NCBI GenBank assembly: GCA_963665545.2
Contig: CAXXKZ010000013.1
Location: forward strand, 434,001 to 498,000
DNA: 64,000 nucleotides
Source: G963665545 sp963665545
GTDB taxonomy: Bacteria > Pseudomonadota > Gammaproteobacteria > Xanthomonadales > SZUA-36
Reading direction: 5' to 3'
Shown: piece by piece, positions 42,368-51,893 of the stretch
How the letters are laid out: every line of letters starts with the position of its first letter
Numbering within the stretch: position 1 is the stretch's first letter
Made by a program: the position numbers and the translations under genes
Notes under the pieces: model-generated
What the model saw: only the letters and a program-made list of their open reading frames with translations
Told to the model about the DNA's origin: nothing
Databases searched by the model: none

Positions 42368-43488
42368 ACGGCAATAGCAAGCCCAGTGGGCAATCGGTGC
42401 TGATCATGGCGGGTGGCACGGGCGGCCACATTTATCCGGGCCTCGCCGTCGCTGCTGTGCTTGAAGGGCAAGGCGTTGCCGTTCATTGGCTTGGTGCGCG
42501 TGGCGGGATGGAATGCCAGAAAGTGCCGCAGGCTGGTATCGCGCTGCAAACCGTGGAAATAGGCGGGCTCAGGGGCAAGGGTCTGGTGAGCTGGTTGACC
42601 GCGCCGCTGCAGTTGGCCAGGGCTGTATTTCACGCATTCAAAATTGTCGGGCAGATGAGGCCGGCTTGTGCCCTCAGTTTTGGTGGGTACGCAGCGGGCC
42701 CAGGCGGGCTGGCCGCCCGCCTCAGAGGCGTGCCCTTGCTGGTTCACGAGCAGAACCGTATTTGTGGTCTGACCAACCGCGTTCTTGCCCACCTGGCCAC
42801 CTCGGTGATGCAAGCCTTCCCGGGGACCTGGAGCGAATCACTGCAACCGGTGACCTGTGGCAATCCGGTGCGGAGCGACGTGGTAGGCCTGCCACCCCCT
42901 GAGGAAAGACTGGCGCACCGGTCTGGTCCCTTGCGCGTATTGGTTACCGGTGGAAGCCAGGGCGCCAGGGCATTGAATGAAATCCTGCCCGAAGCCCTGG
43001 GAATGTTGGCGCCAACGGCACGACCCCAGGTCCGGCATCAGGCCGGATCAGGTGCGGCCACGATCACGGGCCAGCGCTACCGTGAGCAAGGAATGGACGT
43101 AGAAGTCATTGAATTTATAGATGATATCTCAGCGTCCTATGCCTGGGCGGATCTGGTCATCTGCCGGGCCGGCGCGTTGACAGTATCGGAACTGGCTGCC
43201 GCGGGTATCGGCGCAATCCTGGTGCCTTACCCGTTTGCAGTCGATGATCACCAGACGCGCAACGCGGCGTTCCTCTGCGAGGTGGGTGCTGCGCTCATTG
43301 TGCAGGAAAGCGAGCTTGACGCGGCATCCCTGGCGGGACTGATAGGGGAATTGAGCGTAGATCGGTCGCGCTTGCGCTCTATGGCGTCGGCGGCACGGTC
43401 TGTTGCTGTGCCGGATTCCGCATCCAAAGTCGCTGAAATTTGCACCCGCATTGGGCGCATTCCGGTTGAGCAGGTGGCCGCTGCATGA
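42364..43488 (+). CDS. murG: Lipid II synthase MurG
   Basis: 374 residues from ATG 42364, which overlaps the ftsW stop; the frame is open far into ftsW but without reason to start there. Peripheral membrane glycosyltransferase adding GlcNAc to lipid I. Motifs: MAGGTGGHIYPGLAVA, SFGGYAAGPGGLAA, VTGGSQGARALNE, RAGALTVSELAAAGIGAILVPYPFAVDDHQTRNA. The C-terminus runs about 15 residues past the usual end. Confidence 0.96.
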   Translation: MNGNSKPSGQSVLIMAGGTGGHIYPGLAVAAVLEGQGVAVHWLGARGGMECQKVPQAGIALQTVEIGGLRGKGLVSWLTAPLQLARAVFHAFKIVGQMRPACALSFGGYAAGPGGLAARLRGVPLLVHEQNRICGLTNRVLAHLATSVMQAFPGTWSESLQPVTCGNPVRSDVVGLPPPEERLAHRSGPLRVLVTGGSQGARALNEILPEALGMLAPTARPQVRHQAGSGAATITGQRYREQGMDVEVIEFIDDISASYAWADLVICRAGALTVSELAAAGIGAILVPYPFAVDDHQTRNAAFLCEVGAALIVQESELDAASLAGLIGELSVDRSRLRSMASAARSVAVPDSASKVAEICTRIGRIPVEQVAAA

Positions 43489-44927
43489 ATACACGTGGTT
43501 CACATCTGGAGCCGATGCGCCGAATTCAGGACATTCACTTTGTCGGGATTGGCGGCGCAGGAATGAGCGGTATTGCTGAAGTGCTGGTCAACCAGGGATT
43601 CATCGTCACCGGGTCCGACCTGGCTGAGTCGCGAAGCACACGACACCTGCAATCCATGGGTGTCACAGTGTTCATCGGCCACAAGCCAGAACAAGTCGCT
43701 GATGCGGATGTGCTGGTCGTATCGACTGCGATTGCCCAGGACAATCCCGAAGTTTCCGAGGCACGCAGGCTGCGCATCCCGGTGGTGCCGCGAGCAGAAA
43801 TGCTGGCGGAGCTCATGCGCTTTCGTCGCGGCATTGCAGTTGCAGGCACACACGGTAAGACGACAACCACCAGCCTGACCGCGAGCCTGCTCGGAGAGGC
43901 CGGCCTGGACCCGACATTCGTCGTCGGTGGCCTGGTAAACGCATTTGGCAGCCACGCAAAAATGGGCAGCGGTGAATACCTGGTTGCAGAGGCCGACGAG
44001 AGCGATGGGTCCTTCCTGTTGCTTCAACCGGTCGTGGCCCTGGTGACTAATATTGATCGGGACCACCTGGAAAGCTATGAGGGAAGTTTCGACAATCTAA
44101 AGGGCGCTTTCCTGGAATTCCTGCATCATTTGCCGTTTTACGGTGTGGCCGTGCTGTGCATCGATGATGCTCAGGTGCGCGAACTGCTGCCGAAAGTAAC
44201 GCGCGCGGTGGTGACGTTCGGCCAGTCTGAAGACGCGGACATCCGCGCCACCAATGTCGAGCAGGATGGCCGCATGATGCACTTTGATCTGACCCTGCCC
44301 AATTCCGATGCAAGCTTGCGGGTCAGCCTGAACCTGCCCGGCGATCATAACGTCAGAAACGCGCTGGGCGCCATCGCAATCGCTTGGGAATTGGGTGTGG
44401 ACATCGCCACGGTCGTCCCCTGCCTGGATCGCTTCGAGGGAATCGGCCGAAGATTCGCGGAGGTGGGGGAATTGAATATTGCCGGCACGCCGCGAGCCAG
44501 CGTCATTGTCGTGGAGGACTATGGGCACCACCCAACGGAGTTGGCTGCGACATTTAATGCGGCACAGGTGGGCTGGCCGGACCACCGACTCGTGGTGGTG
44601 TTTCAACCGCATCGCTATAGCCGCACCATGGCACTTTTCGACGAGTTTACCCAAGTGCTCAGCGAGTGTGATGTATTGGTCCTGACCGAAATATATGCAG
44701 GCGGCGAGTTGCCCGTCGATGGTGTGGACAGCAGTGCCTTATGTCATTCGATTCGGGCCAGAGGCAAAGTCGACCCGATCCTGATCTCCGATGTCTTCAG
44801 CATACCCGCACAGCTTCCAGCCATCCTGGAGGACGGTGATCTGGTTTTATTGCTGGGGGCAGGAAGCATTGGTCAGGTCGCGCAGCACCTCAGAGAGGTT
44901 GGGTTCGAACTGGAGGCTGCCGCATGA
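43485..44927 (+). CDS. murC: UDP-N-acetylmuramate:L-alanine ligase
   Basis: 480 residues. Mur ligase: GIGGAGMSGIAEVL at the N-terminus, ATP site GTHGKTTTTSL, EADESDGSFLLL, NIDRDHLESYEG, and DYGHHPTELAATF in the last domain. Adds L-alanine to UDP-MurNAc. Overlaps murG and ddl by four bases. No murB follows. Confidence 0.96.
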   Translation: MNTRGSHLEPMRRIQDIHFVGIGGAGMSGIAEVLVNQGFIVTGSDLAESRSTRHLQSMGVTVFIGHKPEQVADADVLVVSTAIAQDNPEVSEARRLRIPVVPRAEMLAELMRFRRGIAVAGTHGKTTTTSLTASLLGEAGLDPTFVVGGLVNAFGSHAKMGSGEYLVAEADESDGSFLLLQPVVALVTNIDRDHLESYEGSFDNLKGAFLEFLHHLPFYGVAVLCIDDAQVRELLPKVTRAVVTFGQSEDADIRATNVEQDGRMMHFDLTLPNSDASLRVSLNLPGDHNVRNALGAIAIAWELGVDIATVVPCLDRFEGIGRRFAEVGELNIAGTPRASVIVVEDYGHHPTELAATFNAAQVGWPDHRLVVVFQPHRYSRTMALFDEFTQVLSECDVLVLTEIYAGGELPVDGVDSSALCHSIRARGKVDPILISDVFSIPAQLPAILEDGDLVLLLGAGSIGQVAQHLREVGFELEAAA

Positions 44928-45880
44928 CGGGGAATTTCTATGTCTCTCCAGGGCCCAGGAAAGTCAATAATCCGGAAGCTTTTGGGCGCGTTGGGTTGGT
45001 CAATGGGGGTCGTAGCGCGGAACGTGAAGTGTCTCTTCAAGGGGGTCAGGCGGTCGCTGCATCCCTGGGCCGAAGCGGCGTTGATTTCGAGGCTTACGAT
45101 GGTGCGCTGGCGTTGGTAGACGCGATATTGCAAAGAAAAGTTGACCGGGTATTCAATATCCTCCACGGCCCCGATGGCGAGGACGGATCGCTCCAGGGTG
45201 CGCTTCAATTGCTTGATGTGCCGGTCACGGGCGCCGATCTCAAGTCTTCGGCTCTGGCCATGGACAAGATTCGGTCCAAGTGGGTGTGGGAGCGGAATGG
45301 GATATTCACGCCGCCGTTTGAATACTTCGACGGAGATGATCACGACTATGAACGCGCCCTTGAGAAGTTCGGTCTACCGCTTTTCGTGAAGCCAACAGGT
45401 CTGGGTTCGAGCATTGGCATTTCCAAAGTCGTGAACGAGTCAGAGCTGGCAAAGGCTGTGGATTTGGCCAGGCAATACGGTGACACGATCATGATGGAGC
45501 CGGAGATATCAGGCGGGGAGTATTTCGCCGGGGTGGTGGACAGGTTGGCGTTGCCATTGATCAGAATTGAGACGGATCGTCAGTTCTACGACTACCAGGC
45601 CAAATACGAGTCAGACGATACACGCTATTTCTGCCCTTGCGGTTTGGCGCCTGAAAAGGAAAGAGAACTCCAGGAACTGTCAATGAAAGCCTATGACATT
45701 CTCGGAGTCGGGGGCTGGGGAAGGGTGGATTTTCTGCTCGACGATACGGGTACGCCATGGTTTCTGGAAGTCAACACAACCCCCGGCATGACTGACCACA
45801 GCCTGGTTCCACAGGCCGCGGCGCAAATCGGTATTGAATTCGATGAACTGATCTGGCGAATCCTGGAGACCAGTTTGTGA
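44924..45880 (+). CDS. ddl: D-alanine:D-alanine ligase
   Basis: 318 residues, ATP-grasp fold. GLVNGGRSAEREVSLQGGQAV, HGPDGEDGSLQGALQLLDVPVTG, FVKPTGLGSSIGISKV, and EVNTTPGMTDHSLVPQAA mark the ligand and magnesium sites. An unusual 20-residue N-terminal extension (TGNFYVSPGPRKVNNPEAFG) precedes the core. Starts inside the murC stop. Confidence 0.95.
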   Translation: MTGNFYVSPGPRKVNNPEAFGRVGLVNGGRSAEREVSLQGGQAVAASLGRSGVDFEAYDGALALVDAILQRKVDRVFNILHGPDGEDGSLQGALQLLDVPVTGADLKSSALAMDKIRSKWVWERNGIFTPPFEYFDGDDHDYERALEKFGLPLFVKPTGLGSSIGISKVVNESELAKAVDLARQYGDTIMMEPEISGGEYFAGVVDRLALPLIRIETDRQFYDYQAKYESDDTRYFCPCGLAPEKERELQELSMKAYDILGVGGWGRVDFLLDDTGTPWFLEVNTTPGMTDHSLVPQAAAQIGIEFDELIWRILETSL

Positions 45881-46638
45881 TCCGGCAAAACGCAAGAGAA
45901 CTGCAGTGGGCGGGATCGGGCGCGGGATTCTCGAGCGGTGCATTTCTGATCTGCCTTTTGTTTGTGCTCGCGCTGTCAGGGTCAATATGGGTCAGCCTGG
46001 GCGTTGTGACCAAGGAGCGCTGGCCGATTCGCTGGCTGGAGTTGAAAGGAGGCTTTCAACGGGTGTCTGCTGAGCAAATGCGTGCCAGCCTGATGCCATT
46101 GATAAACACCAGTTTCTTCACTCTCGACCTGATCGAATTGCAGCAGGCCGCGACCCGAAACGCCTGGGTTTCTTCTATCCGGATACAGAAGGAATGGCCC
46201 GATACGGTCGTCGTCCACGTGAGCGAATTCGTTCCGCTGGCGCACTGGAATTCGGGCAGCCTGATCTCCAGTTCCGGGGCCGCATTTGCAGCGCCTGAGG
46301 CGGACGACCTCCAGGGGCTACCGTGGCTGCGTGGGCCGCCAGAGCGCTTGGGTGACGTCCTGGCAGCCTGGAGTCGCTTCAGTGACGCGCTGGCGCCGCT
46401 CGGGCTGGAAGTCCAGACACTGAAGCTGGACAGGCGAGGCGCCTGGAGCTTGAGGCTCAACAGTGGCACGGCAGTCCAGTTAGGTCGTGGGGCAGTGGAT
46501 ATGCGACTTGCACGCCTGATGGCGAGTTGGCCTCAACTGATTTCAAAATCCGATCGATTGCCGGAGGATGTGGATTTGCGATATTCAAACGGGTTTGCCG
46601 TTCACTGGCCGCAACCAGGCCAGGCGGTAGATTCCTGA
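45877..46638 (+). CDS. ftsQ: Cell division protein FtsQ
   Basis: 253 residues, GTG start overlapping the ddl stop. One transmembrane helix near residues 23-45 (GAFLICLLFVLALSGSIWVSLG), then a POTRA domain (RWLELKGGFQRVSAEQMRASL ... ATRNAWVSSIRIQKEWPDTVVVHVSE) and a beta domain. Binds FtsL-FtsB. Confidence 0.92.
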   Translation: MIRQNARELQWAGSGAGFSSGAFLICLLFVLALSGSIWVSLGVVTKERWPIRWLELKGGFQRVSAEQMRASLMPLINTSFFTLDLIELQQAATRNAWVSSIRIQKEWPDTVVVHVSEFVPLAHWNSGSLISSSGAAFAAPEADDLQGLPWLRGPPERLGDVLAAWSRFSDALAPLGLEVQTLKLDRRGAWSLRLNSGTAVQLGRGAVDMRLARLMASWPQLISKSDRLPEDVDLRYSNGFAVHWPQPGQAVDS

Positions 46639-46639
46639 C

Positions 46640-47869
46640 ATGCCCAAGAAAGCAGAAAAATCCCTTGTGGTCGGATTGGACATCGGCACGTCCAAAATTG
46701 TTGCCATCGTCGGTGAACTGCAGTCGGACGGCGGGGTGGAAGTAATTGGGCTTGGATCCCACCCGTCACGTGGGCTCAAGCGCGGTGTCGTCGTTGATAT
46801 GGCATCGACAGAGCAAGCCATCCAAAGTGCCGTGGAGGAGGCGGAGTTGATGGCTGGCTGCGAAATCCATTCTGTTTTTGCCGGCATCTCCGGGAACCAC
46901 ATTGGAAGCCTGAATTCAGATGGTACGGTGGCCATCAAAGACAAGGAAGTGTCCGAAGGCGACGTGGAGCGGGTGTTGGATGCAGCACGGGCTGTGCCGG
47001 TTGCCGCGGATCAAAAAGTTCTTCACGTCCTGCCTCAAGAGTATGTCATCGATAACCAGGACGGAATCCGGCAACCCATCGGGATGGCGGGTGTGAGACT
47101 GGAAGCACATGTGCACGTGGTCACCGCGGCGCTCAGCGCGACTCAGAACATCAGCAAATGTGTTGCACGCTGCGGACTGACAGTCGATGAACTCATCATG
47201 CAGCCTCTGGCCGCGAGCTACGCAGTACTAACGGAGGACGAAAAGGGCCTGGGCGTATGCCTGATCGACATTGGAGCGGGAACGACGGACATTGCAGTTT
47301 TCACAGATGGCGCAATTCGCCATACAGCATGTATACCGATTGCCGGCGACCAGGTCACAAACGATATTGCGGTGGCGCTGCGAACACCGACACAACACGC
47401 AGAAGACATCAAGATCAAGTACGCCTGTGCATTGGAACAGCTGGCGAGGAATGATGAAACCATTCAGGTGCCCAGCGTAGGCGATCGTACATCCAGGCGG
47501 TTGGCCAGACAAACACTTGCCCAGGTGGTGGAGGCCCGCTACCGGGAGCTGTTTTCATTGATTCTGGCGGAGCTCAGACGCAGCGGTTTTGAAAATATGG
47601 TCGCTGCAGGGTTGGTGATGACGGGCGGAGCGTCAAAGATCGAAGGGGCAGAAGAACTCGCTGAGGAAATATTCCATATGCCGGTGAGGCTGGCAACGCC
47701 CCAGTACGTGACCGGATTGTCTGATGTGGTTTCCAATGCCATTCATGCAACGGGTGTTGGCTTACTAATTTATGGAAGTCGTGCAGATTCAGGCAGGACG
47801 ATGATTTCCGTCAGGGGTGGCGAGAGCATATTTGATCGGGTCCGCAGTTGGTTTCGTGGAGAATTTTGA
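46640..47869 (+). CDS. ftsA: Cell division protein FtsA
   Basis: 409 residues, actin-like membrane anchor for FtsZ. GLDIGTSKIVAIVGE (phosphate 1), the 1C domain (RGLKRGVVVDMASTEQAI), CLIDIGAGTTDIAVF (phosphate 2) and VMTGGASKIEGAEELAEE (adenosine) are present. The C-terminal amphipathic helix reads SIFDRVRSWFRGEF. Starts one base after the ftsQ stop. Confidence 0.96.
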   Translation: MPKKAEKSLVVGLDIGTSKIVAIVGELQSDGGVEVIGLGSHPSRGLKRGVVVDMASTEQAIQSAVEEAELMAGCEIHSVFAGISGNHIGSLNSDGTVAIKDKEVSEGDVERVLDAARAVPVAADQKVLHVLPQEYVIDNQDGIRQPIGMAGVRLEAHVHVVTAALSATQNISKCVARCGLTVDELIMQPLAASYAVLTEDEKGLGVCLIDIGAGTTDIAVFTDGAIRHTACIPIAGDQVTNDIAVALRTPTQHAEDIKIKYACALEQLARNDETIQVPSVGDRTSRRLARQTLAQVVEARYRELFSLILAELRRSGFENMVAAGLVMTGGASKIEGAEELAEEIFHMPVRLATPQYVTGLSDVVSNAIHATGVGLLIYGSRADSGRTMISVRGGESIFDRVRSWFRGEF

Positions 47870-48028
47870 TTCCATGGAAGCAACGGCGGACAGGACATGG
47901 GAAAAACGTTTTTTGGAGTTGCCGGGTGATTCGCCGGCGTCATACAGCACGAAGAGGCAGACGCAGGCAGGGTTGTTGAACAATCGGGATCATCGGCATT
48001 GGTAACGGCGAGCGAGAGGAGAAATAAA

Positions 48029-49237
48029 ATGTTTGAATTAGTTGAAAACTACACACCCAGTGCAATGATCAAGGTCATCGGCGTCGGTGGCGGTGGCGGC
48101 AATGCAGTTGCACAAATGATTGACGCAAATATTGAGGGCGTCGAATTCATTGCCGCCAATACTGACGCCCAGGCTTTGAGGCTGTTTAAAGGCAAAACGA
48201 TACTGCAGATTGGTTCCAGTGTGACCAAGGGGCTTGGAGCAGGTGCGAATCCTGAAGTTGGACGGCAAGCCGCGCTGGAAGATCGTGATCAGATCATTGA
48301 AATACTGGCGGGTGCTGACATGGTCTTCATTACTGCGGGTATGGGCGGTGGCACCGGTACAGGTGCGGCGCCGGTTATTGCGCAGGCGGCAAAGGAACTC
48401 GGAATTTTGACGGTTGCGGTGGTCACCAAGCCCTTCCAATTCGAAGCGCGGCGGCGCATGTCAATCGCCGAGAAAGGCATTGAAGAACTGGCTGTGCACG
48501 TGGATTCGTTAATCACGATACCGAATTCGAAACTCGCCGCTGTGCTTGGTGGGGAAACACTCCTGCTCAACGCATTCAAGGCGGCCAATGACGTGCTTCA
48601 GGGTGCTGTGCAAGGCATTGCTGAGTTGATTACACGCCCAGGTCTCATCAACGTTGACTTCGCTGATGTCCGCACAGTGATGTCGGAAATGGGTATGGCA
48701 ATGATGGGCTCAGGTCAGGCGTCCGGCGATGATCGCGCTATCATGGCTGCCCAGTCGGCGATCGGGAGCCCGTTACTCGAAGATATCAATCTTTCGGGGG
48801 CATGCGGTATTTTGGTGAATATTACGGCCGGCACCAATCTCACCATGAGGGAATTTGAAGAAGTGGGCGGAACTGTATCGGATCTCGCATCGGAAGATGC
48901 CACTGTCGTTATCGGCACAGTCATAGATCCGGAACTCGGGGATGATCTGAGGGTGACAGTCGTTGCCACTGGCCTTGGTGAGCCGGCACTTCAGTCCGGT
49001 CTGCGGGATCAGCCCATGCGCATCGTGCGCAATGCGACCACAGGACAGGTTGATCTGTCCATGCCAGTGGCAAGCCCATCATCAGCAGATGGTGCAGACA
49101 CGGCCGCAGTTGACGAAGATGCCGCGAGCGAACGCGACCGCAGGCTATCAGACCTGGAGAACAGGGATCTGTTCAGCCGGCAGAAAGACATCGAATACCT
49201 GGATATACCGTCGTTTCTGCGGACCCAGGCAGATTGA
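48029..49237 (+). CDS. ftsZ: Cell division GTPase FtsZ
   Basis: 402 residues. ATG 48029 with AGGAG eight bases upstream gives the standard start MFELVENYTPSAMIKVIGVG. Tubulin signature GGGTGTGAAPVIA, the synergy loop NVDFADVRTVMSEMG, a variable linker, and the C-terminal peptide EYLDIPSFLRTQAD that binds FtsA and ZipA. A gap of about 160 bases after ftsA has no convincing gene. Confidence 0.97.
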   Translation: MFELVENYTPSAMIKVIGVGGGGGNAVAQMIDANIEGVEFIAANTDAQALRLFKGKTILQIGSSVTKGLGAGANPEVGRQAALEDRDQIIEILAGADMVFITAGMGGGTGTGAAPVIAQAAKELGILTVAVVTKPFQFEARRRMSIAEKGIEELAVHVDSLITIPNSKLAAVLGGETLLLNAFKAANDVLQGAVQGIAELITRPGLINVDFADVRTVMSEMGMAMMGSGQASGDDRAIMAAQSAIGSPLLEDINLSGACGILVNITAGTNLTMREFEEVGGTVSDLASEDATVVIGTVIDPELGDDLRVTVVATGLGEPALQSGLRDQPMRIVRNATTGQVDLSMPVASPSSADGADTAAVDEDAASERDRRLSDLENRDLFSRQKDIEYLDIPSFLRTQAD

Positions 49238-49333
49238 TACGGCCAATGGTTTGGGTCAATTGTTAAGATGTTGTTAAATTACCACAACTGTTGCTGAAAT
49301 GCGTCAAATTTCCTATGCCGAACGGGGTCTGTG

Positions 49334-49342
49334 TGCTAATAT
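49334..49342 (+). promoter_or_regulatory. Candidate lpxC promoter, extended -10
   Basis: TGCTAATAT, an extended -10 box, lies 31 bases before the lpxC start codon. No good -35 is visible at the usual distance, which is common with extended -10 promoters. The gap of 135 bases between ftsZ and lpxC has no other clear feature. Confidence 0.45.
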
Positions 49343-49372
49343 TTAGCTGATTTTGGGGGAGGATTCCCTACA

Positions 49373-50284
49373 ATGATAAAACAACGCACCCTCAAGAATG
49401 TCATCCGTGCGACAGGTGTGGGCATCCACACCGGCGAAAAAGTTTATATGACACTCAGGAGGGCCGCCGTCAATACCGGAATTGTTTTTAGACGAGTCGA
49501 TCTCGAACCCACCGTTGAAGTGGCAGCTTCGGCCGCCAATGTTGGGGATACGAGCATGAATACGACCCTGGAGGTTGATGGTGTAAGGGTCTCCACGGTG
49601 GAGCACTTGATGTCGGCTTTCGCCGGGTTGGGCATCGACAACGCCTATGTTGACCTTAGCAATGCCGAAGTTCCCATCATGGATGGCAGCGCAGGGCCTT
49701 TCGTTTTCCTGATCCAATCAGCAGGAATCGAAGAGCAATCTGCCGCGAAGAAATTTATTCGCATCAAGCAAGTCGTCGAAGTTCGCCAAGATGACAAATG
49801 GGCCCGGTTTGAGCCGCATAACGGGTTCCGGGTTTCATTCAAGATTGATTTCAATCACCCGGTTTTTCGAACCCACAGCTCATTTGCCTCAGTTGAGTTT
49901 TCCACCACTTCATATCTGAAAGAAATTGCCCGTGCACGAACCTTCGGTTTCATGAGGGATATCGAAATGCTGCGCGAGCGCAATCTGGTTCTGGGCGGGA
50001 GCATGGACAATGCTGTCGTCATGGATGACTACCGCGTCCTCAATGAGGACGGCCTGCGCTACGAAGATGAATTTGTAAAACATAAGGTTTTGGACGCCAT
50101 TGGTGATCTGTATTTGCTGGGTCACGGCGTCATTGGTGCTTTCTCCGGATACAAATCCGGCCATGAGCTGAACAATCGATTGCTCTGCAAATTGCTGGAG
50201 AATGCCTCTGCCTGGGAAGAAGTATCGTTTGATGAAGAGGCCTTATCCCCGGTTTCATATACCCATCCAGCCCACGCTTTCTAA
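49373..50284 (+). CDS. lpxC: UDP-3-O-acyl-GlcNAc deacetylase LpxC
   Basis: 303 residues, the committed step of lipid A synthesis; zinc enzyme. Motifs: MIKQRTLKNVIRATGVGIHTGEKV, VEHLMSAFAGLGIDNAYVDL (zinc His), EVPIMDGSAGPFV, and KHKVLDAIGDLYLLGHGVIGAFSGYKSGHELNN with the other zinc ligands. GGAGG lies upstream of the start. Confidence 0.96.
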   Translation: MIKQRTLKNVIRATGVGIHTGEKVYMTLRRAAVNTGIVFRRVDLEPTVEVAASAANVGDTSMNTTLEVDGVRVSTVEHLMSAFAGLGIDNAYVDLSNAEVPIMDGSAGPFVFLIQSAGIEEQSAAKKFIRIKQVVEVRQDDKWARFEPHNGFRVSFKIDFNHPVFRTHSSFASVEFSTTSYLKEIARARTFGFMRDIEMLRERNLVLGGSMDNAVVMDDYRVLNEDGLRYEDEFVKHKVLDAIGDLYLLGHGVIGAFSGYKSGHELNNRLLCKLLENASAWEEVSFDEEALSPVSYTHPAHAF

Positions 50285-50344
50285 GGCCTGTTAGCACTAT
50301 TTGGGGTTCAAGGGTTCTGCAGAGGACAATCTCGGTCGATTTTG

Positions 50345-50866
50345 CTATGATTCGACGTCTGGGTCTTTCGTTTTCACTCGTTCGCTACGATTTTCACTTG
50401 TCTTGAGAGAAGTTTGAGCGTATTGCTCGAAAGTGGATTGCGCTGCGGGTGAAAGGGACTTGCGACGGCGAGGCAAGGGAACATTTTTGCTCAAGGGAGC
50501 AACCCGAACTTCGATACGTTCGAATTCATCAAATCCCGATTGGTGCAGGAAGCGCCTTAATTGCGGGGCTTGCATGCGCAAGCGTGTTGCCCAGGCGGCG
50601 GAGGGTGAAAGGAGGATCAGCCGATTGTCACGAAGTGCGGCAACCTGGCAGTGTGTCGCGATGTCGGATTCCAGGCAGGAGCGAATCAATGTGTCGAGCT
50701 TTGAGAGTTTTTTCGCATGATTCAGCAACTGCCCGAAAGGACTGCCGCCGCCGGTGATTCGCCGTTCGATGTCTCGAATGTCGCGCGGATGTTCTGCGGA
50801 TACACGGTACCTGGATGATTTGGAATACTCAGTCACAGATGAAGCGTACCCTACAAAAGCCACCAT
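50345..50866 (-). CDS. dciA: DciA-type DUF721 protein (helicase loader candidate)
   Basis: 173 residues. The central part (LLNHAKKLSKLDTLIRSCLESDIATHCQVAAL ... LILLSPSAAWATRLRMQAPQL) is the DUF721 domain. DciA is the ancestral loader of the DnaB helicase and is commonly found between lpxC and secA, as here. The basic tail (LPRRRKSLSPAAQ) fits DNA binding. The start is uncertain: it overlaps the longest frame of the divergent peptidase gene. Confidence 0.82.
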   Translation of the reverse strand: MVAFVGYASSVTEYSKSSRYRVSAEHPRDIRDIERRITGGGSPFGQLLNHAKKLSKLDTLIRSCLESDIATHCQVAALRDNRLILLSPSAAWATRLRMQAPQLRRFLHQSGFDEFERIEVRVAPLSKNVPLPRRRKSLSPAAQSTFEQYAQTSLKTSENRSERVKTKDPDVES

Positions 50867-51780
50867 CCGCTACCCTGATGGGCAGTAAAAAGCGCAGGCT
50901 TAGCCAAGCGCTGGTGCCGCTGGCCCTGTTGGCGTTCATCGCCTGGGGCAGTGTCATGTATTTGGCCGGACAGAACTCGGTCGAAACTGATGGTAAAGGC
51001 CTGCGGGCGATCGCGGCCTTCCGCCTCGATTTGTTGCAGCAGCAAAGACAGGTAGACGCGCTGCTCAATCGTAACGAACTTACAGTCAACGCACTGGCCG
51101 CTCGATTGGCCGAGTTGCAGGCTGCATCGACTCGACTGGATGCTCTGGGGCAACGCCTGGTGCAGATGGGTCAGCTTAGTCTGGACGAATTCGACTTTGA
51201 TGAGCGCCCACCAGTGGGCGGTCCGGTGGAACAGAGCGACCGGGGAGCAGGTAAGAGTGGCGCCGTCAGTGAAAGCGAACTCAAGGGGGCGATCAGGGCT
51301 TTGAGTGACAAATTAAGGCGCCAGTCATCGCATCTGCAGGCGCTTCAGTACTTGATGATCAACCGTCAGGTGGATGCCAACCTGACGCCTGCCGGCTGGC
51401 CCGTGAAAAAGGGCTGGATATCATCCCGCTTTGGCGAGAGAAATGACCCTTTTACCGGTGAGCGGAATCAGCACCAGGGCCTGGATTTCGCGGGAACTCG
51501 GGGTACCGAAGTCATGAGCGTGGCCAGCGGCGTCATCATCTGGGCGGCCAACCGGAGTGGGTATGGCAGAACGGTCGAAGTCGAGCATGGAAATGGCTAT
51601 GTGACCCGGTACGCCCACAATGAGAATATCCTGGTCAAGGCCGGGGAGCATGTGGCGGCGGGCCAGAATATTGCAACGATGGGTTCTTCGGGCAGGGCCT
51701 CGGCGCCACATGTCCACTTTGAGGTGCTCAAGAACGGCAGCCGAGTCAATCCCACCGATTTTGTAAAGCATCTTCGTTAG
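50815..51780 (+). CDS. M23 family metallopeptidase
   Basis: 321 residues at the longest start. ATGs at 50839 and 50878 are also possible; the last begins MGSKKRRLSQALVPLALLAF directly at the membrane anchor and removes the overlap with dciA. After the anchor come about 100 residues of predicted coiled coil (LQQQRQVDALLNRNELTVNALAARLAEL), then a LytM domain with the zinc sites HQGLDFAG and HVHFEV. So an active endopeptidase on periplasmic peptidoglycan, anchored in the inner membrane. It commonly sits upstream of secA in this group. Confidence 0.9.
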   Translation: MIWNTQSQMKRTLQKPPSATLMGSKKRRLSQALVPLALLAFIAWGSVMYLAGQNSVETDGKGLRAIAAFRLDLLQQQRQVDALLNRNELTVNALAARLAELQAASTRLDALGQRLVQMGQLSLDEFDFDERPPVGGPVEQSDRGAGKSGAVSESELKGAIRALSDKLRRQSSHLQALQYLMINRQVDANLTPAGWPVKKGWISSRFGERNDPFTGERNQHQGLDFAGTRGTEVMSVASGVIIWAANRSGYGRTVEVEHGNGYVTRYAHNENILVKAGEHVAAGQNIATMGSSGRASAPHVHFEVLKNGSRVNPTDFVKHLR

Positions 51781-51893
51781 CTCTGGCGGGACATTTTTGC
51801 TTGTTTCAGACTCATTCAGACCCCAAATAGTCAGAAGCCTGGTCATAACACCCGGCGCTTTGACATGGGTTCATAAATCAAGACACAAATCAA

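Noticed and set aside
47873..48005. A 43-codon frame between ftsA and ftsZ
   Set aside because: It has an ATG but no ribosome site, and the composition is not protein-like. A leader of the ftsZ message is more likely.
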